Source of the DNA: Marinibacterium sp.
GTDB lineage: Bacteria; Pseudomonadota; Alphaproteobacteria; Rhodobacterales; Rhodobacteraceae
Reading direction: 5' to 3'
Assembly (NCBI GenBank): GCA_017643305.1
Contig: JAEPNQ010000005.1
Span: 1-64,000 of the forward strand
Length of the DNA: 64,000 nt
The notes under the pieces are model-generated. The model did no database searches and was not told the origin of the DNA. It was given only the letters and a program-made list of their open reading frames with translations. The translations under genes and the position numbers were made by a program. This document shows, in pieces, positions 52,332-61,823 of the stretch (positions within the stretch are counted from its first letter, which is position 1; the number at the start of each line of letters is the position of its first letter).

Positions 52332-53003
52332 ATGAGCGATACCGACAGTTTTATCGACGAGGTCACCGAAGAGGTGCGGCGCGACCAGCTTTACGGCTAC
52401 CTGCGGCGTTACGGTTGGATCGCTGCAGTTGTGATCATCGCAATCGTGGGTGGGGCCGCGTGGAATGAATACCGCAAATCCACCGCTCAGGCCGAAGCAC
52501 AGGCCACCGGTGACGCTTTGATCACCGCGCTGCAGGCCAATGATGCGGCTGGTCGGGCCGAGGATCTAGCCGGTGTTGTGCCTACCACGCCAGGCAACGC
52601 AGCCGTGCAACAGATGCTGTTGTCAGCCGCGCAGTCTAACTCTGACCAGACCGACCCCGCCATCGCGGCACTAAACGGAATTGCGTCAAACGGTGAGCTG
52701 CCGGAAATTTATCGCCAGATCGCCGCGTTCAAGGCGTTGCTGCTGCAGGCGAACACACTGTCCGCCGACGATCGCCGCCTGCAATTTGAAGCTCTTGCCG
52801 CGCCGGGCAAGCCACTGCGCCTGCTGGCCGAAGAACAAATGGCCCTGATCGAAATCGACGCGGGTGAAACACAGGCCGCAATTGACAGGTTGCAGGCCAT
52901 TCTACAGGACGCTGAAGTCACTGCAGCCTTGCAAGACAGGGCCAGTCGGTTGATTGTGGCATTGGGTGGGACGCCGGAAACCTTGCCACAATCGCAGGGA
53001 TAG
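52332..53003 (+). CDS. YfgM-like membrane-anchored TPR protein
   Basis: A 223-residue protein with a short cytoplasmic N-terminus (SFIDEVTEEVRRDQLYGYLR), one membrane helix (WIAAVVIIAIVGGAAW at about 29-44) and a helical periplasmic TPR-like domain. In enterobacteria, YfgM attaches to the SecYEG translocon and works with periplasmic chaperones. The order here (YfgM-like, bamB, der) is the classical one and supports the assignment. Two palindromic sites lie in its promoter region. Confidence 0.85.
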   Translation: MSDTDSFIDEVTEEVRRDQLYGYLRRYGWIAAVVIIAIVGGAAWNEYRKSTAQAEAQATGDALITALQANDAAGRAEDLAGVVPTTPGNAAVQQMLLSAAQSNSDQTDPAIAALNGIASNGELPEIYRQIAAFKALLLQANTLSADDRRLQFEALAAPGKPLRLLAEEQMALIEIDAGETQAAIDRLQAILQDAEVTAALQDRASRLIVALGGTPETLPQSQG

Positions 53004-53039
53004 CGTCACCGAGCACAAAAAAGGCAACGGGATCAAACC

Positions 53040-54350
53040 ATGTTCCGACGCGTATTTCCGAAACCGCTGGTCTGTCTGGCCCTGATCGGTACGATCGGGC
53101 TTGTCGGCTGCGAAAAAGAAATCATCCTTCCCGGAGAACGCGAGGACATCCGCGCGACCGATGTCGAATTGACAAATGAAAGCCGCAGCATCCGGCTGGG
53201 CGCCCAGACGGCAAACCAGAACTGGACGCAAGGGGCTGGAACCCCGGCGTACCGCACAACGCACCCCGCGCTGCGGTCCGCTCCGGCTCTGGCATGGTCG
53301 GCATCCATCGGCGAAGGCAATTCCCGCCGCCAGCGCATCACTGCCGAACCGATCGTATCGGGCGGTTTGATCTATACGCTGGACGCGCAGGCCACCGTCA
53401 CCGCCACCGCAACCAACGGCGGTCGGGTCTGGAGTACTGACTTGACCCCGGCGCGCGACAGCGAAAAAGACGCGACTGGCGGCGGCATGGCAGTTTACAA
53501 TGGTCGCCTGTATGTGTCCTCGGGCTTTGGGCTGCTGACCACGCTGGATGCCAAAACCGGAGCGATCCTTTGGCAACAGAAGCTGGATGCCACAGGCAGC
53601 GGTCAGCCAACGGTGGTTGACGGGCTGATCTATCTCGTGGCGGGTGATAATACTGGCTGGGCCATCAAAACCGACGATGGCCGCATTGCCTGGCAAATCT
53701 CGGGCACCCCCAGCCTGTCCAACGTGCTGGGCGCCCCGGCTCCCGCAGTTTCCGGCAAATACGCCGTCTTTGCCTTTGGCTCTGGTGATCTGACGGCGGT
53801 GTTCCGCCGTGGTGGCCTGCGCCGCTGGAGCGGATCGGTCGCGGGCCAGCGTGTAGGGCGGAGCGTGTCGCAAGTTTCCGACATCACTGGCGCGCCGATG
53901 ATTGTGGGTGGCACAGTCTATGCGGGCAACCATTCTGGGCGCCTGTCTTCCTTCGACCTGGAGTCCGGTGATCTGAACTGGGTCGCGCTGGAAGGTGCCC
54001 TCAACAATATCTGGCCCGGCGGCGACAGCCTGTTTGTCATCACTGACCGGCTGCAACTGGCGCGAATTTCCACTGCCGACGGTCAGGTCATCTGGGCAAA
54101 GGACCTTCCTGGCTTTATCAAGGACAAACCGCGCCGTCGTGGCCCTGTTTATGCGCATTACGGTCCGGTCGTTGCCGGCGGGCGCGTGGCCGTGGCCTCC
54201 GGTGATGGTGTGCTGCGGTTCTTTAAACCCGAAGATGGCAGCCTTGTACATCAGGTTCAGATCCCCGACGGGGCGGCCAGTGCGCCGGTTGTAGCAGGCC
54301 AAACGCTCTACGTGCTGAGCCAGAAGGGTCAATTGCACGCTTTCCGTTGA
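53040..54350 (+). CDS. bamB: outer membrane protein assembly lipoprotein BamB
   Basis: A 436-residue lipoprotein of the Bam complex, which inserts beta-barrel proteins into the outer membrane. The lipobox is LVGC (Cys23), giving an outer-membrane-anchored eight-bladed beta-propeller with PQQ-like repeats visible as GGLIYTLDAQATVTATATNG, GRLYVSSGFGLLTTLDAKTG and GGTVYAGNHSGRLSSFDLES. It starts 36 bp after the yfgM-like gene and precedes der by about 45 bp. Confidence 0.93.
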   Translation: MFRRVFPKPLVCLALIGTIGLVGCEKEIILPGEREDIRATDVELTNESRSIRLGAQTANQNWTQGAGTPAYRTTHPALRSAPALAWSASIGEGNSRRQRITAEPIVSGGLIYTLDAQATVTATATNGGRVWSTDLTPARDSEKDATGGGMAVYNGRLYVSSGFGLLTTLDAKTGAILWQQKLDATGSGQPTVVDGLIYLVAGDNTGWAIKTDDGRIAWQISGTPSLSNVLGAPAPAVSGKYAVFAFGSGDLTAVFRRGGLRRWSGSVAGQRVGRSVSQVSDITGAPMIVGGTVYAGNHSGRLSSFDLESGDLNWVALEGALNNIWPGGDSLFVITDRLQLARISTADGQVIWAKDLPGFIKDKPRRRGPVYAHYGPVVAGGRVAVASGDGVLRFFKPEDGSLVHQVQIPDGAASAPVVAGQTLYVLSQKGQLHAFR

Positions 54351-54395
54351 CGCGCTGATGGGTTAAAGGGCGCGCCTGAACCCTCGGAAGTGCCC

Positions 54396-55841
54396 ATGTC
54401 ATTCACTCTCGCCATCGTTGGCCGCCCTAATGTGGGCAAGTCCACCCTGTTTAACCGGCTCGTGGGAAAACGGCTGGCGCTGGTTGATGACCAGCCAGGC
54501 GTGACCCGCGACCTGCGTGAAGGCGAAGCGCGGCTGGGCCCCCTGCGGTTCACCGTGATCGACACGGCCGGTCTGGAACAGGCCACCGACGACAGCCTGC
54601 AGGGCCGCATGCGCCGCTTGACCGAGCGCGCAGTCGATATGGCGGACATCTGCCTGTTCATGGTTGACGCCCGCACAGGTGTCACCCCAACGGACGAAGT
54701 CTTTGCTGATATACTGCGTCGCCGTTCGGCCCACGTGATCCTTGCGGCCAACAAGGCCGAAGGCAACGCGGGCGAAGCCGGCGTGCTGGACGCCTACGCG
54801 CTGGGATTGGGCGAACCCGTGCGGCTCAGCGCCGAACATGGCGAAGGGCTGGATGATCTCTACACCCTTTTGGCCCCATTGGCCGAGGAACTGGAGGCCA
54901 AAACCGCCGCCCATCTGCCCGAAACGGATGTGGATGTGTCAGATGACGCCGAAGAAACCGCAGAGCGCACCAAACCCCTGCAAGTCGCAGTGATTGGGCG
55001 GCCCAACGCGGGCAAATCCACGCTCATCAACAAGATCCTCGGCGAAGACCGCCTGCTCACCGGCCCCGAGGCCGGAATCACCCGTGATGCCATCTCGCTC
55101 ACCACCAACTGGTCAGGCACCGAGATGCGCATCTGGGATACGGCGGGCATGCGCAAAAAGGCCAAGGTTCAGGAAAAGCTGGAAAAACTGTCCGTCAGTG
55201 ACGGGTTGCGTGCGGTAAAATTTGCCGAGGTCGTGGTGGTCCTGCTGGACGCTGCGATCCCGTTCGAACAGCAGGACCTGCGCATCGCCGACCTGGCCGA
55301 ACGCGAAGGCCGTGCCGTGGTGGTCGCCGTTAACAAATGGGACGTCGAAGACGACCGTCAGAATAAATTGCGTGATCTCAAAGAGGCGTTTGAACGCCTA
55401 CTGCCACAATTGCGCGGCGCGCCGCTTGTCACGATCTCGGCCAAGACGGGCAGGGGCATTGACCGCCTGCACGGCGCGATCCTGCGCGCATATGATGTCT
55501 GGAACCGTCGGGTCACCACCGCCCAGCTGAACCGCTGGCTCACCGAAATGCTGGAGGCGCATCCTCCCCCCGCCCCGCAAGGCAAACGCATCAAGTTGCG
55601 CTACATGACCCAGGCCAAGACCCGCCCGCCCGGTTTCGTGGTAATGTGTTCGCATCCCGACAAGATGCCCGAAAGCTACAACCGCTACCTGGTCAATGGG
55701 TTGCGCAATGATTTCGACATGCCCGGCACCCCGATCCGGCTAACACTGCGCAGCCAGTCGGACAAGAACCCGTATAGGGGACGCAAGAAACCCGGCCCCT
55801 CCAAGCTGCGTAAACATCTGGATGGCAAACGCCGCAAGTGA
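54396..55841 (+). CDS. der: ribosome biogenesis GTPase Der (EngA)
   Basis: Essential GTPase with two consecutive G domains and a KH-like C-terminal domain, required for maturation of the 50S subunit; 481 residues. First G domain: [25 protein letters not shown]. Second: [26 protein letters not shown]. The C-terminal KH-like part includes [18 protein letters not shown] and a basic tail. I take the ATG at 54396; a GTG six bases earlier would add two residues. A dispersed repeat follows the stop. Confidence 0.96.
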   Translation: MSFTLAIVGRPNVGKSTLFNRLVGKRLALVDDQPGVTRDLREGEARLGPLRFTVIDTAGLEQATDDSLQGRMRRLTERAVDMADICLFMVDARTGVTPTDEVFADILRRRSAHVILAANKAEGNAGEAGVLDAYALGLGEPVRLSAEHGEGLDDLYTLLAPLAEELEAKTAAHLPETDVDVSDDAEETAERTKPLQVAVIGRPNAGKSTLINKILGEDRLLTGPEAGITRDAISLTTNWSGTEMRIWDTAGMRKKAKVQEKLEKLSVSDGLRAVKFAEVVVVLLDAAIPFEQQDLRIADLAEREGRAVVVAVNKWDVEDDRQNKLRDLKEAFERLLPQLRGAPLVTISAKTGRGIDRLHGAILRAYDVWNRRVTTAQLNRWLTEMLEAHPPPAPQGKRIKLRYMTQAKTRPPGFVVMCSHPDKMPESYNRYLVNGLRNDFDMPGTPIRLTLRSQSDKNPYRGRKKPGPSKLRKHLDGKRRK

Positions 55842-55850
55842 CAACGGCGC

Positions 55851-55924
55851 CGGAATTTTTAAAAATTCCGGCTGGAAACTCGCATAGTTTCCGCGGCGTT
55901 TTCTTTGCAAGGAAACGGCCCCGC
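55851..55924. repeat. dispersed multi-hairpin repeat, copy 2
   Basis: Better preserved than the copy at 2934-3004. It opens with a perfect 18-bp palindrome (GGAATTTTT/AAAAATTCC, 55852-55869), then a hairpin GGAAAC-N7-GTTTCC and a third inverted unit ending CAAGGAAACGG, CCCCGC. It lies just after der, where it could act in termination or mRNA end protection. The middle hairpin differs from copy 1 by a paired change that keeps the stem. Confidence 0.65.
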
Positions 55925-56068
55925 AATGTCAGGCTGTGCTGCAACAGGCCCATTGGTGATCCAGCGTCAACCGCTCCGATCCCTTCTACCCTGCGGCACG
56001 TCCTTGTCGTGTAAGCCGATTAGCACTAAGTTGGGATCGGAATAGACGGTTCGCAGACGGGGGTTCCG

Positions 56069-57061
56069 GTGGACATCAGGGCGCATACACGGGCCTATGC
56101 CAAGCAGGACAACACGCTGGCATCGCTCAGTTTCTTCGGTACATTTGCGGTGTATTTCGCATCGCTCTACCTCGCCATCACCTATGTCTCACTCTGGTGG
56201 GTGCTGTTGCCGATGTGCGTGGTGCACGCCTTTGCCGCGGTCCGGCTTTATGTGCTGCAGCACGATTGCGGACACCATTCGCTTTTTGAAAAACGCGCGC
56301 AGAACGAGCTTGCGGGTGAGATCCTGTCGCCCTTTACCTTCGCCCCGTTCGAGGTGATGAAGCAGAACCACAACCTGCACCACGGCCATCTGGGCAACCT
56401 GGATCATCGGGAAACCACTGAGATCTACACCATGACACTGCGGGAATGGACCGAAGCCGGGTTCTGGCGGCGCCTGCAATACCGGCTCTATCGCAATCCT
56501 TTTATCTTGATTCCCGTGGGCGCGCTGTTCACCTATTTCGTTCGCTATCGCTGGCCCAAGAATACCGTGCGCTTTGGCTGGAAACCGGTGATCCTGCACA
56601 ACCTGTCCATCGCCGTGTTCCTTGGGCTGCTGTACTCGCTGGCGGGTTGGACGGGCATCCTCGTCTGGTTGGCAGCCTCCCTGCTGGGTGGCATGCTGGG
56701 CGTTTTCCTGGTCTACTTGCAGCACAATTTCGAAGACACCTATTGGGATCGTCGTCCGGATTTGGACCCGCAGCTTGCTGCCTTGAAAGGCTCGTCCTGT
56801 CTGGATTTCGGGCGCTGGTTCGATGTTGCTGTGGCTTGCATTACTTTGCACGACATCCATCATTTCAATGCACGGATCCCGAGTTACCGGTTGCGAGCCT
56901 GCCACTATTCCATTCCCGAAGAATACGCCCCGCGCCGTATCAAGTTCCCCGAAGCTGTGGCCGCGCTGCGGCTGAAGCTGTGGGATGAGGACCAGATGCG
57001 ACTGGTCCCGTTTCCGAACACGGCGCGTGACCGCAGCAACGCGGCGCTCAGCACTGGCTGA
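56069..57061 (+). CDS. membrane fatty acid desaturase
   Basis: Integral membrane di-iron desaturase, 330 residues. All three histidine boxes are present: HDCGHH at about residues 65-70, HNLHHGH at about 101-107 and HDIHHF at about 270-275, between hydrophobic segments (for example FFGTFAVYFASLYLAITYVS). It introduces double bonds into acyl chains of lipids; regioselectivity cannot be read from sequence. The start is a GTG with a weak ribosome site. About 145 bp with an AT-rich block (TTTTTGTATATAAC) follow before the next gene, probably its promoter. Confidence 0.9.
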   Translation: MDIRAHTRAYAKQDNTLASLSFFGTFAVYFASLYLAITYVSLWWVLLPMCVVHAFAAVRLYVLQHDCGHHSLFEKRAQNELAGEILSPFTFAPFEVMKQNHNLHHGHLGNLDHRETTEIYTMTLREWTEAGFWRRLQYRLYRNPFILIPVGALFTYFVRYRWPKNTVRFGWKPVILHNLSIAVFLGLLYSLAGWTGILVWLAASLLGGMLGVFLVYLQHNFEDTYWDRRPDLDPQLAALKGSSCLDFGRWFDVAVACITLHDIHHFNARIPSYRLRACHYSIPEEYAPRRIKFPEAVAALRLKLWDEDQMRLVPFPNTARDRSNAALSTG

Positions 57062-57220
57062 GACCTCCGAGAGTTTGGTACCTCAGCCTGGTGCTGGCCT
57101 CGGGTACGAAATGCCGGCTTTTTGTATATAACAAATAATATGCAATTGCTGTAAGCTGACCTGAAATCAGGCCTGAAGACCGGGCCTGTTTCGTGTCAGC
57201 CAAAAGAAAGAGAGGCCGCC

Positions 57221-57772
57221 TTGACCCCGCTCAGAGATGTTCACGGCGTCGGACCCGCGATTGCGCTTGCGCTCAACGCGCATGGCGTCACCTGCGCCGA
57301 AGACCTCGCTGCTGCAAAGACTGGAGATTTGCTGTCCGTGACCGGGATAGGCGAGGCCACCGCCCCGCGCCTGATTGCAGCGGCGCAAGCGGCGTTTGGT
57401 TCTGTGGCGACACAGTCAGCTTCACCGGCAGAGGTCCCTGTGCCAGATGCGCTAGAGCCTGCTGCGGCAAAAAAGAAGGCCTCCGCCAAGAAGGGCAAGG
57501 CTGCCAAAAAGGCAGAAGACAAGAAGGACTCCAAGGCCGACAAAACTTCGAAATCCAAGTTCAAAGCAAATTCTGACAAGAAAAAGGGTGGCAAAGGCAA
57601 GGGCGATAAAGCCGGCAAGGAAAAGGCTAAGAAAGACAAATCTAAAGCCGACAAGGGCAAGTCGAAGTCCGCCAAGGCTGACAAGGGGAAGACCAAGGCA
57701 ACGGCCAAATCCAAATCGTCCGGGAAGAAGCCCAAGGCCAAAAAATCCGGTTCCAAGAAAAAGTCGAAATAG
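57221..57772 (+). CDS. helix-hairpin-helix protein with histone H1-like lysine-rich tail
   Basis: A 183-residue protein. The N-terminal 60 residues contain tandem helix-hairpin-helix motifs (LRDVHGVGPAIALALNAHGV and LLSVTGIGEATAPRLIAAAQ), as in DNA-binding or repair proteins. From about residue 82 to the end it is almost only Lys, Ala, Ser, Gly and Asp (AAKKKASAKKGKAAKKAEDK and similar), like eukaryotic and bacterial H1-like tails. The start is TTG, with AGAGAGG upstream. Probably a nucleoid-associated or chromosome-binding protein. An unusual combination; whether the HhH part also binds RNA is open. A CCTGAAATCAGG palindrome lies upstream. Confidence 0.72.
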   Translation: MTPLRDVHGVGPAIALALNAHGVTCAEDLAAAKTGDLLSVTGIGEATAPRLIAAAQAAFGSVATQSASPAEVPVPDALEPAAAKKKASAKKGKAAKKAEDKKDSKADKTSKSKFKANSDKKKGGKGKGDKAGKEKAKKDKSKADKGKSKSAKADKGKTKATAKSKSSGKKPKAKKSGSKKKSK

Positions 57773-58000
57773 GCCACTGGACCAGTGCACAGGTCCGAGC
57801 ACGGGTTGGGGCACTCCCAACCAACGCGTCCCGAACTGTACCGCTGCGCTTTGATCAGGAAATAGGACAGCTGCAGGCTCCGCCGCAGGGGCCTACGCCG
57901 GGAATTCTCCGCAAGCTCAGCCGCAACAATCCTTCCCCATATCGCTGTCCTGGGCGTGGTGACAGGACCCCCGGCACCAGCGCCCATTTGCCATCAGAGA

Positions 58001-59293
58001 TTAGGCCAGCGCGCCCTCAGCCGTCAGCCTCAGCTTACCGCCCAGATAAGGGCCCAGAACCTCCGGCAGCGTGACCGATCCATCGGCCTGCTGTCCGTTC
58101 TCCAGCAGCGCGATCAGCGCGCGACCGACGGCCAGGCCAGACCCGTTCAGCGTATGCACAAACTCCGGCTTGCCCCCGCCTGCAGGCCGGAACCGGGCGT
58201 TCATGCGCCGTGCCTGGAAATCGCCCGTGGTCGAAACGCTGGAGATTTCCCGGTACGTATCCTGCCCCGGCAGCCACGCTTCGATGTCATAGGTCCGCCG
58301 CGCACCGAACCCCATGTCGCCCGTGCACAGCACCACCGTGCGATAGGGGATGCCCAACCGCTCTAGCAGGTCCTCACCACAGCGCAACATGCGTTTCTGT
58401 TCGTCGTCGCTGGCCTCCGGATGCACGACTGACACCATCTCCACCTTCTCGAACTGGTGCTGGCGCAGCATGCCCGACGTGTCCTTGCCCGCACTGCCCG
58501 CTTCGGACCGGAAGCACAGGGTGTGCGCTGTCATCCGGATCGGCAAAGCCGCCTCTTCCATAATATCCCCCGCCACCGAATAGGTCAGCGTCACTTCCGA
58601 GGTCGGGATCAGCCACCAGCCATTCGTGGTCTGGTAGCTGTCCTCGCCAAATTTTGGCAATTTATCGGTGCCATACATTGCCTCGTCCCGCACCAGCACG
58701 GGCGTTGCCATCTCTGTCAGACCGTTTTCATCAACATGCGTGTCGATCATGAACTGCGCCAGCGCCCGATGGATACGTGCCACGGCACCCTTTAGCACCA
58801 CGAACCGCGAGCCAGACAGCTTGGCTGCCATTTCGAAATCCATGCAGGCCGCCACACCGGGCAGCTCGAAATGCTCCTTGGCGGCGAAATCCAGCGTGGG
58901 TGGCTCCCCCCAGCGGTTCACCTCGACATTGTGATCCTCATCTGCCCCGTCCGGCACATCGGCCGCGGGCAGGTTAGCAATCCGCGCCAGCATGTCCGTC
59001 AGCTTTTCATCCAGCGCCTTGGCTTCTGCCTGCATCTCGCTCACGGCGGCCTTCTGCTCGGCTACCTCTGCGCGCAGACGCTCAAACTCTGCCTCGTCGC
59101 CCCTGGCCTTGGCTGCACCGATCGCCTTGGCGGCCTTGTTCTGTTCAGCCTGCGCGGTTTCCGCCGCCAGGATTTTGGCGCGCCGGGCTTCATCCACCTC
59201 CAGTAGGGCAGAGGACATCGCGGCATCCCCACGGCGGGCGAGGGCGGCGTCAAAGGCGGCCGGGTTCTCTCGAATGGCGCGGATGTCGTGCAT
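58001..59293 (-). CDS. serS: seryl-tRNA synthetase
   Basis: Class II aminoacyl-tRNA synthetase that charges tRNA-Ser (and tRNA-Sec if present), 430 residues. N-terminal antiparallel coiled coil (about residues 25-105) that binds the long variable arm, then the catalytic core with motif 2 around [20 protein letters not shown] and HQFEKVEMV, and motif 3 in [16 protein letters not shown]. The ATG has AAAGGAG upstream. The 228 bp between this gene and the HhH gene hold no recognisable feature. Confidence 0.96.
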   Translation of the reverse strand: MHDIRAIRENPAAFDAALARRGDAAMSSALLEVDEARRAKILAAETAQAEQNKAAKAIGAAKARGDEAEFERLRAEVAEQKAAVSEMQAEAKALDEKLTDMLARIANLPAADVPDGADEDHNVEVNRWGEPPTLDFAAKEHFELPGVAACMDFEMAAKLSGSRFVVLKGAVARIHRALAQFMIDTHVDENGLTEMATPVLVRDEAMYGTDKLPKFGEDSYQTTNGWWLIPTSEVTLTYSVAGDIMEEAALPIRMTAHTLCFRSEAGSAGKDTSGMLRQHQFEKVEMVSVVHPEASDDEQKRMLRCGEDLLERLGIPYRTVVLCTGDMGFGARRTYDIEAWLPGQDTYREISSVSTTGDFQARRMNARFRPAGGGKPEFVHTLNGSGLAVGRALIALLENGQQADGSVTLPEVLGPYLGGKLRLTAEGALA

Positions 59294-59383
59294 GTCGGCA
59301 CTCCTTTACTGAATCGGTGAGCGCCTTATGGCAAACCCTGCGGCAAAGGGGGAGGGGCCTTCTTACTCCTCTTGCAACAGATC

Positions 59384-59622
59384 TCAACTGCGCACTGGCG
59401 CAATCAGTGTGCTGCCATCGCCCGTGCCGGCCAAGATCACGCAAAGCACCTGCCAGTCCCGGACCACCTGCGCCAAGATCCGCCCACCGGAGGCGCCTTT
59501 TCCACCTTCCTGGTGATTGTGCCGGAGACAAACGGGATCGGCAGCTTGATCACGAGGATGACCAGCGCGCTTGCTCCCTGATCGGTGTCCAGCGGGATTT
59601 CGAATTTCTTTGGCAAGGTCAT
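59384..59622 (-). pseudogene. small gene with an apparent frameshift
   Basis: An ATG at 59622 has a strong GGAGGAG site seven bases upstream and opens MTLPKKFEIPLDTDQGASAL, with a hydrophobic strand (VILVIKLPIPFVSGTITRKV). The frame then becomes nonsense after about 47 residues and stops. A second frame on the same strand continues in a protein-like way from the same point (GRILAQVVRDWQVLCVILAG then TGDGSTLIAPVRS) to a stop at 59384. The join is near the block KAPPVGG, where one base gained or lost would link them into about 79 residues. No family recognised. It could be a real frameshift, a sequencing slip, or coincidence. Confidence 0.5.
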
Positions 59623-59840
59623 AGCGCGGCTCCTCCGATTGATCGCACCATGTTCGTTTCGCGCCGGACTGCCAAGCCACTGGTCAGATCTTGGATGTTT
59701 TGTACATCACCGTCCCGAAGCCTCCCGCGTTTTGTACAGTTTGGCCTGTCTGACCCACCTTGCAACTCCGGCGCCGAATCCATAGGTTCCGCGCAGATTT
59801 CTGACCGGCCGCAGATGGCCATCATGACAAGGAAGACCCC

Positions 59841-60128
59841 ATGGACGCTGGTGCGATCGGCCAATTTCTCCCGCTCATTCTGATCTTTGCGATCATGTAT
59901 TTCCTGCTGATCCGCCCGCAGCAGAAAAAGGTAAAGGAACATCAGGCCATGGTTGGCGCCCTGCGGCGCGGCGACAAGGTTGTCACCCAGGGCGGGATGA
60001 TTGCCAAGGTGACCAAGGTCAAGGACGATAATGAAATCGAGGTTGAGATCGCCGAGGGCGTGAAGGTCAATGTGGTCAAAAGTACAATTGCCACAGTAGT
60101 TTCCAAGACCGAACCGGCTGAGAAATAA
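59841..60128 (+). CDS. yajC: preprotein translocase subunit YajC
   Basis: Single-span membrane protein, 95 residues, part of the SecDF-YajC accessory complex. The membrane helix (FLPLILIFAIMYFLLIRPQQ) and the following KKVKEHQAMVGALRRGDKVV are strongly characteristic. AAGGAAG upstream supports the ATG. It heads yajC-secD-secF, the usual order. Confidence 0.95.
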   Translation: MDAGAIGQFLPLILIFAIMYFLLIRPQQKKVKEHQAMVGALRRGDKVVTQGGMIAKVTKVKDDNEIEVEIAEGVKVNVVKSTIATVVSKTEPAEK

Positions 60129-60160
60129 GCCGCATTCCATAACAATCCGGGGCCCGGGCC

Positions 60161-61822
60161 ATGTTGCAGATTGATGCCTGGAAGCGTGTGCTGATCGTTC
60201 TGACCTGTGTGGTCGGACTGGTGCTCGCGCTTCCCAACGCGTTTTACACACGTGTTGAAAACCACAATGACGCGGCCGCCGCGATCGAGCTGTTCGGCGA
60301 AACACCGGAGCGGGCCGAGGCGCTGTCGGGCTGGCCGGACTTTTTGCCGTCGGGGCTGGTGAATCTGGGGCTGGACCTTCGCGGTGGTGCGCATCTGCTG
60401 GCGGAAGTTCAGGTCGAAGACGTCTATGCCGCCCGTATGGAAGCGCTCTGGCCAGACGTCCGCGATGCGTTGCGCCCCGAGCGTGCCACCGTTGGCACCA
60501 TCCGTCTGCAGCCGTCTGCGGATGACGAACTGCGCGTCCGCATCAGTCAGCCCGAGGGCATGCCTCGGGCGCTGGAAGTTGTGCGCGGGCTGGCGCGGCC
60601 GATCCAGACGCTGACCGGCGTGGGCTCAAACGATATCGAGGTGGCCGGGCAGGGGGACGAATTGATCGTGACCCTGACTGAAGCTGAACGCATTGCGACC
60701 GACGACCGCACCGTACGCCAGGCGCTGGAAATCATTCGCCGCCGGATCGATGAGGTCGGGACACGCGAACCGACGATCCAGCGGCAGGGTGAAGACCGTA
60801 TCCTGATCCAGGTACCGGGCATCGGCAGCGCGTCGGAGCTGAAGGAAATCATTGGAACTACCGCACAGTTGACCTTCAACCCGGTGGTCAGCCGCACCGG
60901 TGATGCCGATACGGTGGCCGGCGTAGGCAACAAGCTGCTGCCGTCGTTGGACGAAGAGGGCACGTACTACGTTCTGGAAGCCGCCCCGGTGGTGACCGGC
61001 GAGGAACTGGTGGATGCGCAGCCGTCCTTTGACCAGAACGGTCGCCCGGCAGTGAATTTCCGGTTCAATCCGGCTGGCGCCCGTAAGTTTGGCGACTACA
61101 CGGCTGAAAATATCGGCAACCCCTTTGCCATTGTTCTGGATGAAGAGGTGATCAGCGCACCGGTGATCCAGGCACATATTTCGGGGGGCTCTGGCATCAT
61201 CACTGGGCGTTTCACGGTTGAAGAAAGCACAAACCTTGCCGTGCTGCTGCGCGCCGGGGCGCTGCCTGCTGGGCTGACCTTCCTCGAAGAACGGACCATC
61301 GGGCCGGAACTGGGGCAGGATAGTATCGAAGCCGGACGCGTGGCCACGGTCGTGGCTTTTGCGGCGGTGCTGATTTTCATGATGCTCAGCTATGGGCTGT
61401 TTGGTATTTTCGCCAATGTGGCCCTGATCCTCAACATCGCGTTGATCTTTGGCCTGCTCAGCCTGATAGGTGCCACGCTGACCCTGCCGGGCATCGCGGG
61501 CATCGTTCTGACCGTGGGGATGGCAGTGGATGCCAACGTGCTGGTGTTCGAACGTATCCGGGAAGAATTGAAAACCGCCAAGGGTCCGGCCCGGGCAATT
61601 GAACTGGGCTATGAAAAAGCATTGAGCGCCATTTTGGACGCCAACGTGACCACCTTCATCACGGCGATGATCCTGTTTGCCATGGGCTCCGGCCCGGTGC
61701 GCGGTTTCGCCATTACGCTGGGGCTGGGCATTCTGACTTCGGTCTTCACCGCGATCTTCGTGACGCGTTTGATGATCGTCGTCTGGTTCGCGCGGCGGCG
61801 TCCGAAAACGATTGAGGTGTGA
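60161..61822 (+). CDS. secD: protein translocase subunit SecD
   Basis: Inner-membrane RND-related protein that uses the proton gradient to help complete protein export; 553 residues. One N-terminal helix, the GLDLRGGAHLLAEV motif at about 65-80, a large periplasmic P1 domain with EIIRRRIDEVGTREPTIQRQ, and five C-terminal helices containing the SecD core (GMAVDANVLVFERIREEL). The length is on the short side but complete for alphaproteobacteria. It precedes secF by one base. Confidence 0.95.
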   Translation: MLQIDAWKRVLIVLTCVVGLVLALPNAFYTRVENHNDAAAAIELFGETPERAEALSGWPDFLPSGLVNLGLDLRGGAHLLAEVQVEDVYAARMEALWPDVRDALRPERATVGTIRLQPSADDELRVRISQPEGMPRALEVVRGLARPIQTLTGVGSNDIEVAGQGDELIVTLTEAERIATDDRTVRQALEIIRRRIDEVGTREPTIQRQGEDRILIQVPGIGSASELKEIIGTTAQLTFNPVVSRTGDADTVAGVGNKLLPSLDEEGTYYVLEAAPVVTGEELVDAQPSFDQNGRPAVNFRFNPAGARKFGDYTAENIGNPFAIVLDEEVISAPVIQAHISGGSGIITGRFTVEESTNLAVLLRAGALPAGLTFLEERTIGPELGQDSIEAGRVATVVAFAAVLIFMMLSYGLFGIFANVALILNIALIFGLLSLIGATLTLPGIAGIVLTVGMAVDANVLVFERIREELKTAKGPARAIELGYEKALSAILDANVTTFITAMILFAMGSGPVRGFAITLGLGILTSVFTAIFVTRLMIVVWFARRRPKTIEV

Positions 61823-61823
61823 G

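Noticed and set aside
59317..59883. 188-codon plus-strand frame between serS and yajC
   Set aside because: It crosses the yajC promoter, ribosome site and start, and has a composition typical of non-coding GC-rich DNA.
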